Shown here: positions 31,359 through 40,545 of the stretch, piece by piece
How the letters are laid out: every line of letters starts with the position of its first letter
How positions within the stretch are numbered: the first letter of the stretch is position 1
Assembly: GCF_023242365.1 (NCBI RefSeq)
Contig: NZ_JALLIX010000006.1
Span: forward strand, 124,001 to 188,000
DNA: 64,000 bases
Direction of reading: 5' to 3'
Source: Pseudomonas sp. MWU13-2100
GTDB taxonomy: Bacteria > Pseudomonadota > Gammaproteobacteria > Pseudomonadales > Pseudomonadaceae
Translations under genes and position numbers: made by a program
Notes under the pieces: generated by a model
Told to the model about the DNA's origin: nothing
Database searches by the model: none
Seen by the model: the letters and a program-made list of their open reading frames with translations, nothing else

Positions 31359-32723
31359 TCAGCGAACGCCGTCCTGGCGCAGGGCGGCCGGGGTGAAGTC
31401 GCTGGTGGTGGCGGTGAAGCCGAAGTCATACGCCTGCTTTTCTTCGTTCTTCATGCCCAGTGCCAGGTAGCGGCCGGACTGCAGGTCGTAGAGGGTTTCC
31501 AGGGCGTACCACGGCACTTGCTTGTCGTAGTAGTTCTCGGCATGGGCTTCGGCGACACGCCAGAGCTGACCGCGACCGTCGTAGTGGTCGATCACCGCCG
31601 CCTGCCAGGTGTCTTCGTCGATATAGAAGTCACGCTTGGCATAGATGTGCCGCTGGCCTTCCTTCAAGGTCGCCACCACGTGCCAGACACGGCGCAGCTC
31701 GTAACGCGCCAGGTCCTGGTTGATGTGCCCGGCCTTGATGATGTCGGCGTACTTGAGTTGCGGCGAGTCGAGCTTGTAGCTGTCGGAGGCGATGTACATC
31801 TCCTGCTTGCCTTCAAGCTTCCAGTCATAGCGGTCCGGCGCGCCGTTGTACATGTCCAGGTTGTCAGAGGTGCGCAGGCCGTCGGCAGCGGTACCCGGGC
31901 CGTCATAGGAGACTTGCGGCGCCCGTCGTACACGGCGCTGGCCAACGTTGTAGACCCAGGCCGAACGCGGTTCCTTGACCTGATCGAGAGTTTCGTGAAC
32001 CAGCAGCACGCCACCGGCCAGACGCGCCGGCGCGGTCACTTTCTGCTTGAAGTAGAAGAGGATATTGCCCGGGTTGGCCGGATCGTAGTCCTTCATCTTG
32101 TCGCGGAAGACGAACTGGTCCTGGAAGTACACCAGGCTGTAGGAGCCGTTGGCCTGGGGCGTGGCCTGGGTTACCAGGCGGGTCACGCTGCCACCGCGAT
32201 AGCGGGTGATGTGGTTCCAGATCACTTCCACGCCACTTTTCGGAATCGGGAACGGCACCGCGGTCTTGAAGTTTTCCAGGCCGTTGCCGCCGCTGACCAG
32301 GTTGGTCTTGGTGGCGTTTTCCTTGATCGCGGCGAACACGTCATCCGGCACGGTGGCGCCACGATGGGACGGATAGACCGGCATTTTGAAGGTCTCCGGG
32401 TAACGCTTGAACATCGCGTATTGCCCCGGGGACAGCTTGTCCTTGTACTGCTCGACGTTCTGCGCGGTGATGATGAACAGCGGTTTTTCACTGCCGTACG
32501 GGTCGGAGAGGAAGCCCTTGCTGTCGACCGTGCCGATGGTCTTCGCCATCGGCGTCCAGGCCGGGATAGTGCCGGCGGCGTTACCGGCCTTTTCCGCGCC
32601 CATCGGGGTCAGGCTCGTGCCCAGTTTCGCCGCCTCGTCGGCGGACACCGCCGCCATCACGCCGCTGGCCAGCAACGACAATCCGAGTACACCGACCTGC
32701 AACAGATTCTTGGTGATTTTCAT
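31359..32723 (-). CDS. DUF1329 family exported protein
   Basis: A 454-residue secreted protein with an N-terminal signal peptide (MKITKNLLQVGVLGLSLLASGVMA, cleavage after AMA-like VMA). The mature part starts VSADEAAKLGTSLTPMGAEKAGNAAGTIPAW, typical of DUF1329/LolA-like proteins, which are outer-membrane lipoprotein-carrier-like folds. It follows the DUF1302 gene by 29 bases on the same strand, the usual pairing. In Pseudomonas the pair is found with acyl-CoA ligase and MalT-like genes, and I recall work in P. putida suggesting they take part in ester hydrolysis; the biochemical role is not settled. AGGAA precedes the start at a good distance. Confidence 0.9.
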   Translation of the reverse strand: MKITKNLLQVGVLGLSLLASGVMAAVSADEAAKLGTSLTPMGAEKAGNAAGTIPAWTPMAKTIGTVDSKGFLSDPYGSEKPLFIITAQNVEQYKDKLSPGQYAMFKRYPETFKMPVYPSHRGATVPDDVFAAIKENATKTNLVSGGNGLENFKTAVPFPIPKSGVEVIWNHITRYRGGSVTRLVTQATPQANGSYSLVYFQDQFVFRDKMKDYDPANPGNILFYFKQKVTAPARLAGGVLLVHETLDQVKEPRSAWVYNVGQRRVRRAPQVSYDGPGTAADGLRTSDNLDMYNGAPDRYDWKLEGKQEMYIASDSYKLDSPQLKYADIIKAGHINQDLARYELRRVWHVVATLKEGQRHIYAKRDFYIDEDTWQAAVIDHYDGRGQLWRVAEAHAENYYDKQVPWYALETLYDLQSGRYLALGMKNEEKQAYDFGFTATTSDFTPAALRQDGVR

Positions 32724-32752
32724 CTTATTGTTCTTCCTGAAATTCAGCGTAC

Positions 32753-34612
32753 TTAGAAGTTCATGCCAACGCTCAGTGCCACGAAGTCACGGTCGTCCAC
32801 CGTGCTGTAGTCGCCACCGAAGAAGTTGGTGTAGTTCAGGCTCGCGGTGTAGGTGTTCTGGTATTCGGCATCGAGGCCCAGGCTGACGGCCTTGCGCCCC
32901 TGCTCGAAGTTGCCGCCAGGGCCCGGCGAATAGCCTTTCACATCATGGGACCAGGCCACGTTGGGCTTGAGGTTCACCCCGGCGAAGACATCCGGGTATT
33001 CCCAGATCGCCCGGGCGCGATAGCCCCAGGAAGTGGCGGTGGTGAAACCGTCGTTGTTGCAGTTGCTGCTGCGGTTGCTGGCATCCGCGCCGGGACCCGC
33101 GCCAGCGATCGTGCTGCCATTGAGGGCGGGGCAAAAACCGTTGGGCAAGGTGCCGGGCCCATAGACCGGATCCCGGCCGTAGCGAACCTTGTCGCGGCTT
33201 TCCAGGCCGCCCACATAGGTGATCCCGGCCTCACCGACGAGGGTCAGGCGACTGGCGCCCATGACCTGGTCGAAGAAATGCGTGAAGGTGGTCTGGAACT
33301 GGGTGATTTCCTTGCGGTTATAGCCGTTGATCGTCTGACCTGGCGAGCCCTTGAGGATCGAAGCATTCCCCAGGCCGGGCAATGGCGTGACACCGGCATA
33401 CAGGATATCGGTGGAACTGATCTGCACCGGCGCATTCGGCCGGTAGCTCAATTCACCGCTCCAGGCGGTACCGGTGGGCAAGGTGGTGGAGAAACTCAAG
33501 CCATACAGGCGAATGTTCTCCGGGTACTCCATGAAGTAGCTGGAATTACCCGCCACCACCAGGGGGGCCGCCGTACCGAGGAACGGAGCACTATTGAAGA
33601 CCGCCTGCGAGGCGCCCTTGGCACTGAAGATCGGCGCCCGACTGTGGTAGTTCATGAAATAGGCGCCGAACTCGGTGTCCAGCGGCTCGAAGTTGTAATG
33701 CATGGCCAAGCCGAACTGGCCGCCACTACTGGGATCCTGGTCGGGGGTACGTCGAACCAGGACACCTTCGCCGTTGATATCGACACCCAACGGCCGTAGC
33801 GCCGCTTGCTGGGCCGGGCTGATCGTGGCGGTCGAATTCAAGACCCGCAGGTTATTATCACAGCCATGCGAGGAGATATCCGACTGCGAGAAGAAGGTGC
33901 CGCAGTTATCGGTGACCGTCGAATCCCAGCCGATCTGGTAGAAGCCTTCCGCCGAGAGGTTATCGGTGAGGCTCTGGTTCATGTAGAACATGTTGACCGG
34001 AATCAGACCTTCCTTGATCTCGGCCCCTGGACGACGGAACGCCGACACATCGATCGGGTTGATCGAGTTGATCCCGCCACCGATAAAGGTACTTTCGCCC
34101 CAGCTCACCACCTGCTTGCCCAGGCGCACGGTGCCCGGCAGGTCGGCAACGCTGTAGTTGTGATAGACGAAGGCGTCGAGGATCTGCGCCCCGGAAGACC
34201 TGGCGCCTTCCTGGCGGCCGTCGTTGCTGACGTTCTTGAAGTCGAGGTCCTGGTTCTGCAAGGCAAAGTCGTACCAGTACTTGCCACGCACGAACACGCC
34301 GGTATCGCCGGATTTCAGTTCAAGGTCATGCACGCCCTTGAAGATCTTCGAAAACGTGTCGCCGGCCTTGAAGTTCAAGTGCCCGTCATCGGAGGTCTGC
34401 GACAACCCCGCGCCGCCATTGTTGACGCCGATCAGGTTCTTGTTGGGATTCTGCGTCGACCAACTGGCCCCCAGCGACAGAGACGAGTCGAAGCTGCCCT
34501 CGATTTCACCGACATTGAAACTGACGCCAAAGGCGGGTCCGGCAAGCGTAGAGGCGAGACTGACGGCCAAGGGCAGTTTCGCCCGGCGCCAGAACGGGTT
34601 TAACGCGATCAT
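32753..34612 (-). CDS. DUF1302 family outer-membrane protein
   Basis: A 619-residue exported protein, probably an outer-membrane beta-barrel. A signal peptide ends near LAGPAFG, the mature start is VSFNVGEIEGSFDSSLSLGASWSTQNPN, and the chain ends in an aromatic residue (VGMNF), a barrel sorting signal. Alternating hydrophobic strands and frequent Gly/Tyr/Trp agree. DUF1302 proteins pair with DUF1329 proteins and may move or process hydrophobic substrates at the outer membrane. ATG at 34618 is an alternative start, but GGAG is only one base away from it and seven from 34612. Confidence 0.88.
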   Translation of the reverse strand: MIALNPFWRRAKLPLAVSLASTLAGPAFGVSFNVGEIEGSFDSSLSLGASWSTQNPNKNLIGVNNGGAGLSQTSDDGHLNFKAGDTFSKIFKGVHDLELKSGDTGVFVRGKYWYDFALQNQDLDFKNVSNDGRQEGARSSGAQILDAFVYHNYSVADLPGTVRLGKQVVSWGESTFIGGGINSINPIDVSAFRRPGAEIKEGLIPVNMFYMNQSLTDNLSAEGFYQIGWDSTVTDNCGTFFSQSDISSHGCDNNLRVLNSTATISPAQQAALRPLGVDINGEGVLVRRTPDQDPSSGGQFGLAMHYNFEPLDTEFGAYFMNYHSRAPIFSAKGASQAVFNSAPFLGTAAPLVVAGNSSYFMEYPENIRLYGLSFSTTLPTGTAWSGELSYRPNAPVQISSTDILYAGVTPLPGLGNASILKGSPGQTINGYNRKEITQFQTTFTHFFDQVMGASRLTLVGEAGITYVGGLESRDKVRYGRDPVYGPGTLPNGFCPALNGSTIAGAGPGADASNRSSNCNNDGFTTATSWGYRARAIWEYPDVFAGVNLKPNVAWSHDVKGYSPGPGGNFEQGRKAVSLGLDAEYQNTYTASLNYTNFFGGDYSTVDDRDFVALSVGMNF

Positions 34613-34618
34613 CGACAT

Positions 34619-34948
34619 ACTCCATGTGCTTTATTGTTATGGCAGTGAGTACCTCCAGGAACGCCCCGGGCGAAAGGGAAGCAGACACTCCCATCCATCG
34701 CCCGCGGTGGCGGCGCGGCGTATCGCCGGCCGGCCCCACTCCTGAAAATCCGTCAGCGGACTATAGCCAGCAGCCAGTACCGCTTGATCCCTCTAAAGTG
34801 TGATTTGCACCCTGGGGCCACTGCACAAACAATGGGTTCGCCAAGCCGCTGAAACGCGGCGGGCAAGAATGACTGAAAATTCGGGTTCGACAAGCCAGGC
34901 ATTTGCCTGGCGGGGCTGCCACGCCCTTTCGAGCGTGGCGGGGACACC
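34619..34948. other. Intergenic region upstream of the DUF1302 gene
   Basis: 330 bases between the acyl-CoA ligase stop and the DUF1302 start. GCCACGC and GCGTGGC at about 34918-34941 form a hairpin just after the ligase gene, possibly its terminator, though no T-tract follows. The promoter of the DUF1302-DUF1329 unit should lie here, but I cannot assign it. No gene seen. Confidence 0.5.
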
Positions 34949-36631
34949 TCAAAGGGTCGAGAGGAAACTGCTGTTGCTGGCCTGCCATTGGACGATATCG
35001 ATGCGGATGCGCTTCTTGTCCAGTTTACCGACGCTGGTCTTGGGAATTTCCGTAACAAGAGCGATCTGGCTCGGGATCGCCCACTTGCTCAAGTGCCCCT
35101 GCTCGACGAACGGTTTGAGGTGTTCCTTGAGTTCCCTGGCACCGATCGCATGGCCTTCGCGCAGGACCAGCAGGGCAAACGGACGCTCCCCCCATTGCGG
35201 ATCGGCAATGCCCACCACCGCGACTTCACGTACCGACGGGTGGCGGCTGACCAGGTCTTCCAGGGCCAGGGAGGAGATCCATTCGCCGCCGGTCTTGATC
35301 ACATCCTTGATCCGGTCGCGGATGTCGATCACCCCCAGGCTGTCGAGGGTTGCCACGTCACCGGTGTGCAGCCAGCCGCCGGCCCAGAGCTCGGCGCCCT
35401 TCTGCGGTTCGTTGTAATACCCCTCGGTCAGCCAGGGCGCGCGCAGCACCAGTTCACCCTGGGTCTCGCCGTCCGCCGGGAGGAAGTTGCCGTCCTCGTC
35501 GACAATCGCCGCGTCCACCAATGGCCCGGGCACGCCGGCCTTGATCCGGTAGCTGGTGCGCTCATCCTCGCTGCCGGCCATCAACTCGTCGCTGAGGTGG
35601 GCACAGGACACCAGCGGGCCGGTTTCCGACATGCCGTAGGCGGCGGTCAGTTGAATACCCTTGCTCTTGGCGTTCTCATACAGCGTGCGGTTCAACGCAC
35701 TGCCGCCGATGACCATCTTCCAACCCTTGAAGTCGGTGCCCTGGGCCGCCTTGGCGTTGAGCACCATCTGCAGGATGGTCGGCACGCAATGGGAAAAGGT
35801 GACCTTTTCCTTGCGCCACAGCTCCACCAGCAGCTCCGGCTCATAACGGCCGGGATAGACCTGCTTGAGTCCGAGCATGGTCGCCACATAGGGCAAGCCC
35901 CAGGCATGCACGTGGAACATCGGGGTGATCGGCATGTAGACGTCGTTGGTGCCCAGCAGGCGCACGCTGTCGATGCTGCCCATGATGGTCGCCTCACCCA
36001 GGGTGTGCAGCACCAACTGGCGATGGGTAAAGTAGACGCCCTTCGGATTGCCGGTGGTTCCGGTGGTGTAGAAGGTGGTGGCGACCGAATTCTCGTCGAA
36101 ATCCTCGAAGTCGTAGAGCGGGCTCGCCGCCGCCAGCAGTTGCTCGTATTCGCCCACCAGGTTCGGCAGCTCGGCGCTCTTGTCCGTGGTGTCGGTGAGC
36201 AGCAGGGTCTTGTCCACCGTGGTCAGTTGCCCGGCAATCGCCTGGTACAGGCCGACGAACTCGCTGTTGACCAGCACGAAGCGGTCCTCGGCGTGGTTCA
36301 TGGTGTAGAGGATCTGCTCGGGCGAGAGCCGCACGTTGATGGTGTGGATCACCGCACCGATCATCGGGATGGCGAACATGCACTCCAGGTAGCGATGGCT
36401 GTCCCAGTCCATCACCGCGACGGTGTCGCCGGCCTTGACCCCCGCCGCCGTCAGCACGTTGGCCAGGCGGGCGATCCGCTCGCTCAAGGTCGGATAGCTG
36501 TAGCGCAGCTTGTCGCGATAGACGATCTCACGGGTTTTCTCGTAGCGGCTGCCGGACATCAGCAAGCGCTTGATCAACAGTGGGTATTGATAAGCCCCTT
36601 CGGCGGGCGGAATGATACGAGTCTGCAACAT
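34949..36631 (-). CDS. Fatty-acid--CoA ligase (AMP-forming)
   Basis: A 560-residue ANL-superfamily ligase that activates a carboxylic acid to its CoA thioester. The ATP/AMP signature is TTFYTTGTTGNPKGVYFTHRQLV, followed by AAYGMSETGPLVS, the WLHTGDVATLD hinge region, and the C-terminal catalytic lysine in IPKTSVGKLDKKRIR. Similarity is to medium/long-chain ligases (AlkK type). Its place beside DUF1302/DUF1329 fits activation of fatty acids released from esters. The start at 36631 (MLQTRIIPPAEGAYQYPLLIKRLL) is the typical N terminus; the eight upstream residues to 36655 are unlikely to be translated. Confidence 0.92.
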   Translation of the reverse strand: MLQTRIIPPAEGAYQYPLLIKRLLMSGSRYEKTREIVYRDKLRYSYPTLSERIARLANVLTAAGVKAGDTVAVMDWDSHRYLECMFAIPMIGAVIHTINVRLSPEQILYTMNHAEDRFVLVNSEFVGLYQAIAGQLTTVDKTLLLTDTTDKSAELPNLVGEYEQLLAAASPLYDFEDFDENSVATTFYTTGTTGNPKGVYFTHRQLVLHTLGEATIMGSIDSVRLLGTNDVYMPITPMFHVHAWGLPYVATMLGLKQVYPGRYEPELLVELWRKEKVTFSHCVPTILQMVLNAKAAQGTDFKGWKMVIGGSALNRTLYENAKSKGIQLTAAYGMSETGPLVSCAHLSDELMAGSEDERTSYRIKAGVPGPLVDAAIVDEDGNFLPADGETQGELVLRAPWLTEGYYNEPQKGAELWAGGWLHTGDVATLDSLGVIDIRDRIKDVIKTGGEWISSLALEDLVSRHPSVREVAVVGIADPQWGERPFALLVLREGHAIGARELKEHLKPFVEQGHLSKWAIPSQIALVTEIPKTSVGKLDKKRIRIDIVQWQASNSSFLSTL

Positions 36632-36779
36632 GGAGCTTCCTTGGTCTGTCTGCACGGTCGTGGCTAAAGATAGGCACTCTAGAGCCGTCGCGCACTGACT
36701 AAATCACCCAAAGGAATGATTTGCAGACGAACGTGAGTGCTAGCTCACAGCCAGCACCCACGCAAACCTCCGCCAAGGC

Positions 36780-37964
36780 TCAGGCCGGCTGCCCGGCGGG
36801 CTGCTGGGCCGGGGTGCGCGGAAACACCAGCGCGGCGACAAACGTCAGCGCGGCAAAGCCCGCGAGGATCAGGTACAGGCCGGCAAACCCCTGCCGTGGC
36901 TCGACAAAGGCGATCAACGGAATAGCCGTCGCACTGGCCCCGAACGACAGGCAGTAGCGCAGGGCAAAGACCCGCGATTGCCACTGCGGCGCGACGAAGT
37001 TGGCGACCATCGCGTCATTCACCGTCACCTGGCCGAAGACCACGAACATCAGCGCCGCGCCCAGGACCATCACCGCCAGGCCATCGACGTAGGCCAGGCC
37101 GAACAACAAGGGCGCCTGGCACAGGGTCAGCACCACGAACGGCCATTTCAGGCTCATGCGGTCGAGCATCCGGCCGATGCTCAACTGCGCCACCGCGCCA
37201 AAGGCGTAGGCCAGGCTGACGATCACACCGAGCAACTGCGGCGAGGCAAGCCACTCGTGCAGGCGCTCCTGGAACAGCTTCGGGTAGGTCATGGTGGTGG
37301 CGTTGAACACCACCCCGCCCGTGGCCGTGACCAGCGCCAGCACACTGAACACCATGACCATGGAAATCTGCTGGCCGCTGGCGTTGCGCAGTTTCACATG
37401 GGGCTGCTGCGGAATCGGTTCTTCACGCACCTGCCAGGCAAACAGCACACCGAGCACGATCGCTACCGCCCCCGGCAGGATAAACGCCGAACGCCAGCCG
37501 AATTGCGCCACCAGAAAACCGGTGACCAGTGCTGAAAATGCCACGCCGAGGTTGCCCCACATGCCGTTGACGCCGATTTCGCGACCACGGTTCTGTGCGT
37601 AGCTGACCAGCATCGCGGTGCCCACCGGGTGATAGATCGCCGCGAAGACACCGACCAGGGTCAGCCCCAGGGTCAGCATCGGCGCCGTGCTGCTCAGGCC
37701 GGTAAAGATCGACGCGGCGCCGATCCCGAAGAAGAACAGCAGCATCATGCTCCGTCGACTCCAGTGGTCACCCAGCCAGCCGGCCGGTAGCGAACAGGCG
37801 CCGAAGGCAATGAAACCGCCCAGGGACAGGCCAATCATCTGGGCGAAGTCGAGGCCGAAGGTCTGGCCCATACCGAGTACGGCGGCGGGAAAAATCAGCA
37901 TGAACATGTGATCGATCACATGGGCGGCATTGATGTAGCGGATTACGTTTCGGGGTTGGTTCAT
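36780..37964 (-). CDS. MFS transporter
   Basis: A 394-residue major facilitator with about 12 membrane segments. GWLGDHWSRRSMMLLFFFGIG is the loop 2-3 motif and GMWGNLGVAFSALVTGFLVAQFGWRSAF lies in the helix 4-5 region. The substrate is unknown; the set of motifs resembles the fosmidomycin-resistance/Fsr-like group. It is divergent from the AraC-type gene at 38071, 106 bases apart, which is the likely regulator. ATG at 37976 would add four residues; 37964 fits other family members better. Confidence 0.83.
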   Translation of the reverse strand: MNQPRNVIRYINAAHVIDHMFMLIFPAAVLGMGQTFGLDFAQMIGLSLGGFIAFGACSLPAGWLGDHWSRRSMMLLFFFGIGAASIFTGLSSTAPMLTLGLTLVGVFAAIYHPVGTAMLVSYAQNRGREIGVNGMWGNLGVAFSALVTGFLVAQFGWRSAFILPGAVAIVLGVLFAWQVREEPIPQQPHVKLRNASGQQISMVMVFSVLALVTATGGVVFNATTMTYPKLFQERLHEWLASPQLLGVIVSLAYAFGAVAQLSIGRMLDRMSLKWPFVVLTLCQAPLLFGLAYVDGLAVMVLGAALMFVVFGQVTVNDAMVANFVAPQWQSRVFALRYCLSFGASATAIPLIAFVEPRQGFAGLYLILAGFAALTFVAALVFPRTPAQQPAGQPA

Positions 37965-38070
37965 CACGGCACACACGTCAGGATTGTTATCGGTCCGTTA
38001 TGCTAAATTGGCGACAAAACGCATTTCTGCCAACAAACTCATCAAACCAGACAGACTTGTAGAATCGGAT

Positions 38071-38844
38071 ATGTTAATCAGCCACTTCCTACACGGCCCT
38101 ATCAGCGCCTACCCCCGCGACTACGTCGACGGCGCGCACCAGGAACTGCACGTCCATCAGGAAGCGCAGTTGCTCTATGCCGTGTGTGGGGTGATGCGCC
38201 TGGTCACCGCCGAAGGTGCGTGGATCATCCCGCCGACCCGTGCCGTGTGGATTCCACCCTGGGTCGAGCATGAGATTTTCATGAGCGGCGAGGTGCGCAT
38301 GCGGTCGTTATTTGTCGCCGCCGAGTATTCGCCGAGCAACCTGCACGGCTGCTGTGTGCTGGCGGTGACGCCGTTGCTGCGAGAGTTGATCGTGCGTGCG
38401 GTACAAGGGCCTGAGCAGGCGAAAAACCCGCTGATCCAGCAACTGATGCTGGAGGAGCTGGCCGCCCTGGAGAACCTGCCGCTGCACATCCCGATGCCGA
38501 CCGACCGGCGCCTGCAACGGATCTGCCTGGCCCTGCTGGAAGCCCCGGATCACCCCAACAGCCTGGAAGACTGGGCACAACAGGTCGGCGCCAGCACCCG
38601 GACCCTGGCACGGCTGTTCCAGCAGCAAGTGCAGATGAACTTCAATGCCTGGCGCCAGCAGTTGCGCCTGATGGAAGCCTTGCCACGCCTGATCGCCGGG
38701 GAAAGCGTACAGCACGTGGCCAAGATGTTGGGTTATGGCAGCGCCCGGGCCTTCAGTTCGATGTTTCGTCGCCTGCTTGGCGACAACCCGCGGGACTACC
38801 TGAATGCCTTGAATCAGTTCAGCGCGATCAATGCATCTCGGTGA
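38071..38844 (+). CDS. AraC-family regulator with cupin domain
   Basis: A 257-residue regulator. The N-terminal cupin has HVHQEAQLLYAVCGVMRLVTAEGAWIIPPTRAVWIPPWVEHEI. The C-terminal double helix-turn-helix has LEDWAQQVGASTRTLARLFQQQ and VAKMLGYGSARAFSSMFRRLLGDNPRDYL. This is the AraC_binding/PF06719-like group often set beside MFS exporters, and the gene is divergent from one. Its 3' end overlaps the convergent LysE-type gene by 17 bases. An upstream frame to 37984 exists but has no similarity. Confidence 0.87.
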   Translation: MLISHFLHGPISAYPRDYVDGAHQELHVHQEAQLLYAVCGVMRLVTAEGAWIIPPTRAVWIPPWVEHEIFMSGEVRMRSLFVAAEYSPSNLHGCCVLAVTPLLRELIVRAVQGPEQAKNPLIQQLMLEELAALENLPLHIPMPTDRRLQRICLALLEAPDHPNSLEDWAQQVGASTRTLARLFQQQVQMNFNAWRQQLRLMEALPRLIAGESVQHVAKMLGYGSARAFSSMFRRLLGDNPRDYLNALNQFSAINASR

Positions 38845-39463
38845 AGGCCAGCTTCACACCGATGGCGATCAACACCGCGCCCATGGTCCGGTCGAACCAG
38901 TGCCCCATGCGCGCAAAACCGGCGCGTACACGCTGCTGGCTGAACAGCATCGCCACCAGGCAGAACCACAGGGCAGTGGCCACGGCCAGGTAAACGCCGT
39001 AGCCGGCCTGGACCAGTAGCGGCGTGTGCGGATTGATCACCACGGTGAACAGCGAGAGAAAGAACAGCGTGGCCTTGGGGTTCAGGCCATTGGTCACGAA
39101 GCCCGAGGTGAAGGCGCCGCGAGCGGTGCGCTCACCCACCTGCAAGGCCAGGTCGTCGCTCACAGGCTTGGCCGGTTTGGCACGGATAGCCTTGAAACCG
39201 ATATACAGCAGGTAGGCTGCCGCCAGCCATTTCAAGGCGTTGAACAGCACGATCGATTGCGACACGATCAAGCCGATACCCAGCAGCGAATAGCCGACGT
39301 GCAGGAAAATTGCCGTGCCGACGCCCAGCGCGGTCCAGGTGCCGGCACGTCGACCATGGGTCACGCTCTCGCGCACCACCACGGCAAAGTCCGGGCCGGG
39401 GCTGGCCACCGCCAGCAGGTGAATCAGGGCAACGGTCAAGAATTCCGCCAGGTAGATGGACAC
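38828..39463 (-). CDS. LysE/RhtB-family amino-acid exporter
   Basis: A 211-residue inner-membrane protein with six hydrophobic segments. The N-terminal LLAVASPGPDFAVVVRESVTHGRRAG is the RhtB/LysE signature, and FVTNGLNPKATLFFLSLFTVV is the second conserved block. These proteins export amino acids or homoserine lactones. The start is GTG at 39463 with GAGGAG upstream. The stop overlaps the AraC-type gene by 17 bases on the opposite strand. Confidence 0.9.
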   Translation of the reverse strand: MSIYLAEFLTVALIHLLAVASPGPDFAVVVRESVTHGRRAGTWTALGVGTAIFLHVGYSLLGIGLIVSQSIVLFNALKWLAAAYLLYIGFKAIRAKPAKPVSDDLALQVGERTARGAFTSGFVTNGLNPKATLFFLSLFTVVINPHTPLLVQAGYGVYLAVATALWFCLVAMLFSQQRVRAGFARMGHWFDRTMGAVLIAIGVKLAFTEMH

Positions 39464-39546
39464 GGCGATGGGCTCCTCGGTAACTGAATATGTCTGTTAG
39501 GCTTTCCACCTTACGCTTTCACCCGACAGCACAAAAGGTACAGTTG

Positions 39547-40512
39547 ATGAGCAACTCCCGTCGCGCGGTATTCCTCGATCACCCCTCCCTGGATCTCGGC
39601 GATCTGGACCTCGATCCGCTGCGGGCCTGCTTCGATGAATTGCGCCTGTGCGCCAGCACCGCGCCGCAGGCTGTTATCGAACACCTGAAAGGTGCCAGTG
39701 TCGCCATCAGCAACAAGGTGCCCCTGAGCGCCGCCACCCTGGCCGCCTGCCCCGAGTTGAAGCTGATCCTGATCAGCGCCACCGGCACCAACAATGTCGA
39801 CCTGGCTGCCGCCCGTGCCCAGGGTATTACCGTGAGCAACTGCCAGGGCTACGGCACGCCGTCGGTGGCCCAGCACACCCTGATGTTGCTGCTGGCCCTG
39901 GCCACTCGCCTGACCGACTACCAGAAAGCCGTGGGCGAAGGCCGCTGGCAACAGGCCAAACAGTTCTGCCTGCTGGATTTCCCGATTGTCGAGCTGGAAG
40001 GCAAGACCCTCGGCCTGCTCGGCCATGGTGAACTCGGCGGCGCGGTCGCCCGGCTCGCCGAAGCCTTTGGCATGCGCGTGTTGCTCGGGCAGATTCCCGG
40101 GCGCCCGGCTCGACCCGATCGCGTGCCGCTGGAACAACTGCTGCCGCAAGTCGATGCGCTGACCCTGCACTGCCCGCTCAACGAATACACCCGCCACTTC
40201 ATCGGCGCCGCCGAACTGGCGTTGCTCAAGCCCGGGGCCTTTGTGGTCAATACCGCCCGCGGCGGCCTGATCGACGAACTGGCCCTGGCCGATGCCTTGC
40301 GCAGCGGCCACCTGGGCGGAGCCGCCAGCGATGTGCTGAGCGTCGAACCGCCGAGCAACGGCAACCCGCTGCTGGCCGGCGACATTCCACGCCTGATCGT
40401 CACCCCGCACAATGCCTGGGGCAGCCGTGAAGCCCGACAACGAATTGTCGGCCAGTTGGCGGAAAACGCCCTGGGATTCTTCAACGGAGCAGCGTTGCGG
40501 GTTGTCAGTTGA
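39547..40512 (+). CDS. D-isomer-specific 2-hydroxyacid dehydrogenase
   Basis: A 321-residue NAD(P)H-dependent oxidoreductase of the glycerate/hydroxypyruvate reductase type. The nucleotide motif is GLLGHGELGGAVARLAEAFGMRVLL. ISATGTNNVDLAAA, FVVNTARGGLIDELALADAL with catalytic Arg, and the catalytic His in VTPHNAWGS are present. Similarity is strongest to HprA-like proteins, but the 2-oxoacid substrate is not determined. An in-frame ATG at 39490 would add 19 residues; 39547 matches the family start (SRRAVFLDHPSLD). The next gene, rsmC, follows after 33 bases. Confidence 0.88.
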   Translation: MSNSRRAVFLDHPSLDLGDLDLDPLRACFDELRLCASTAPQAVIEHLKGASVAISNKVPLSAATLAACPELKLILISATGTNNVDLAAARAQGITVSNCQGYGTPSVAQHTLMLLLALATRLTDYQKAVGEGRWQQAKQFCLLDFPIVELEGKTLGLLGHGELGGAVARLAEAFGMRVLLGQIPGRPARPDRVPLEQLLPQVDALTLHCPLNEYTRHFIGAAELALLKPGAFVVNTARGGLIDELALADALRSGHLGGAASDVLSVEPPSNGNPLLAGDIPRLIVTPHNAWGSREARQRIVGQLAENALGFFNGAALRVVS

Positions 40513-40545
40513 TAGACTGCGGCACTTTTTTTCAGGGAGCAGACC

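Noticed and set aside
30963..31470. Open frames within the tandem-repeat array
   Set aside because: They exist only because the 34-base unit lacks stops in some frames; the translations are simple repeats of the DNA unit.
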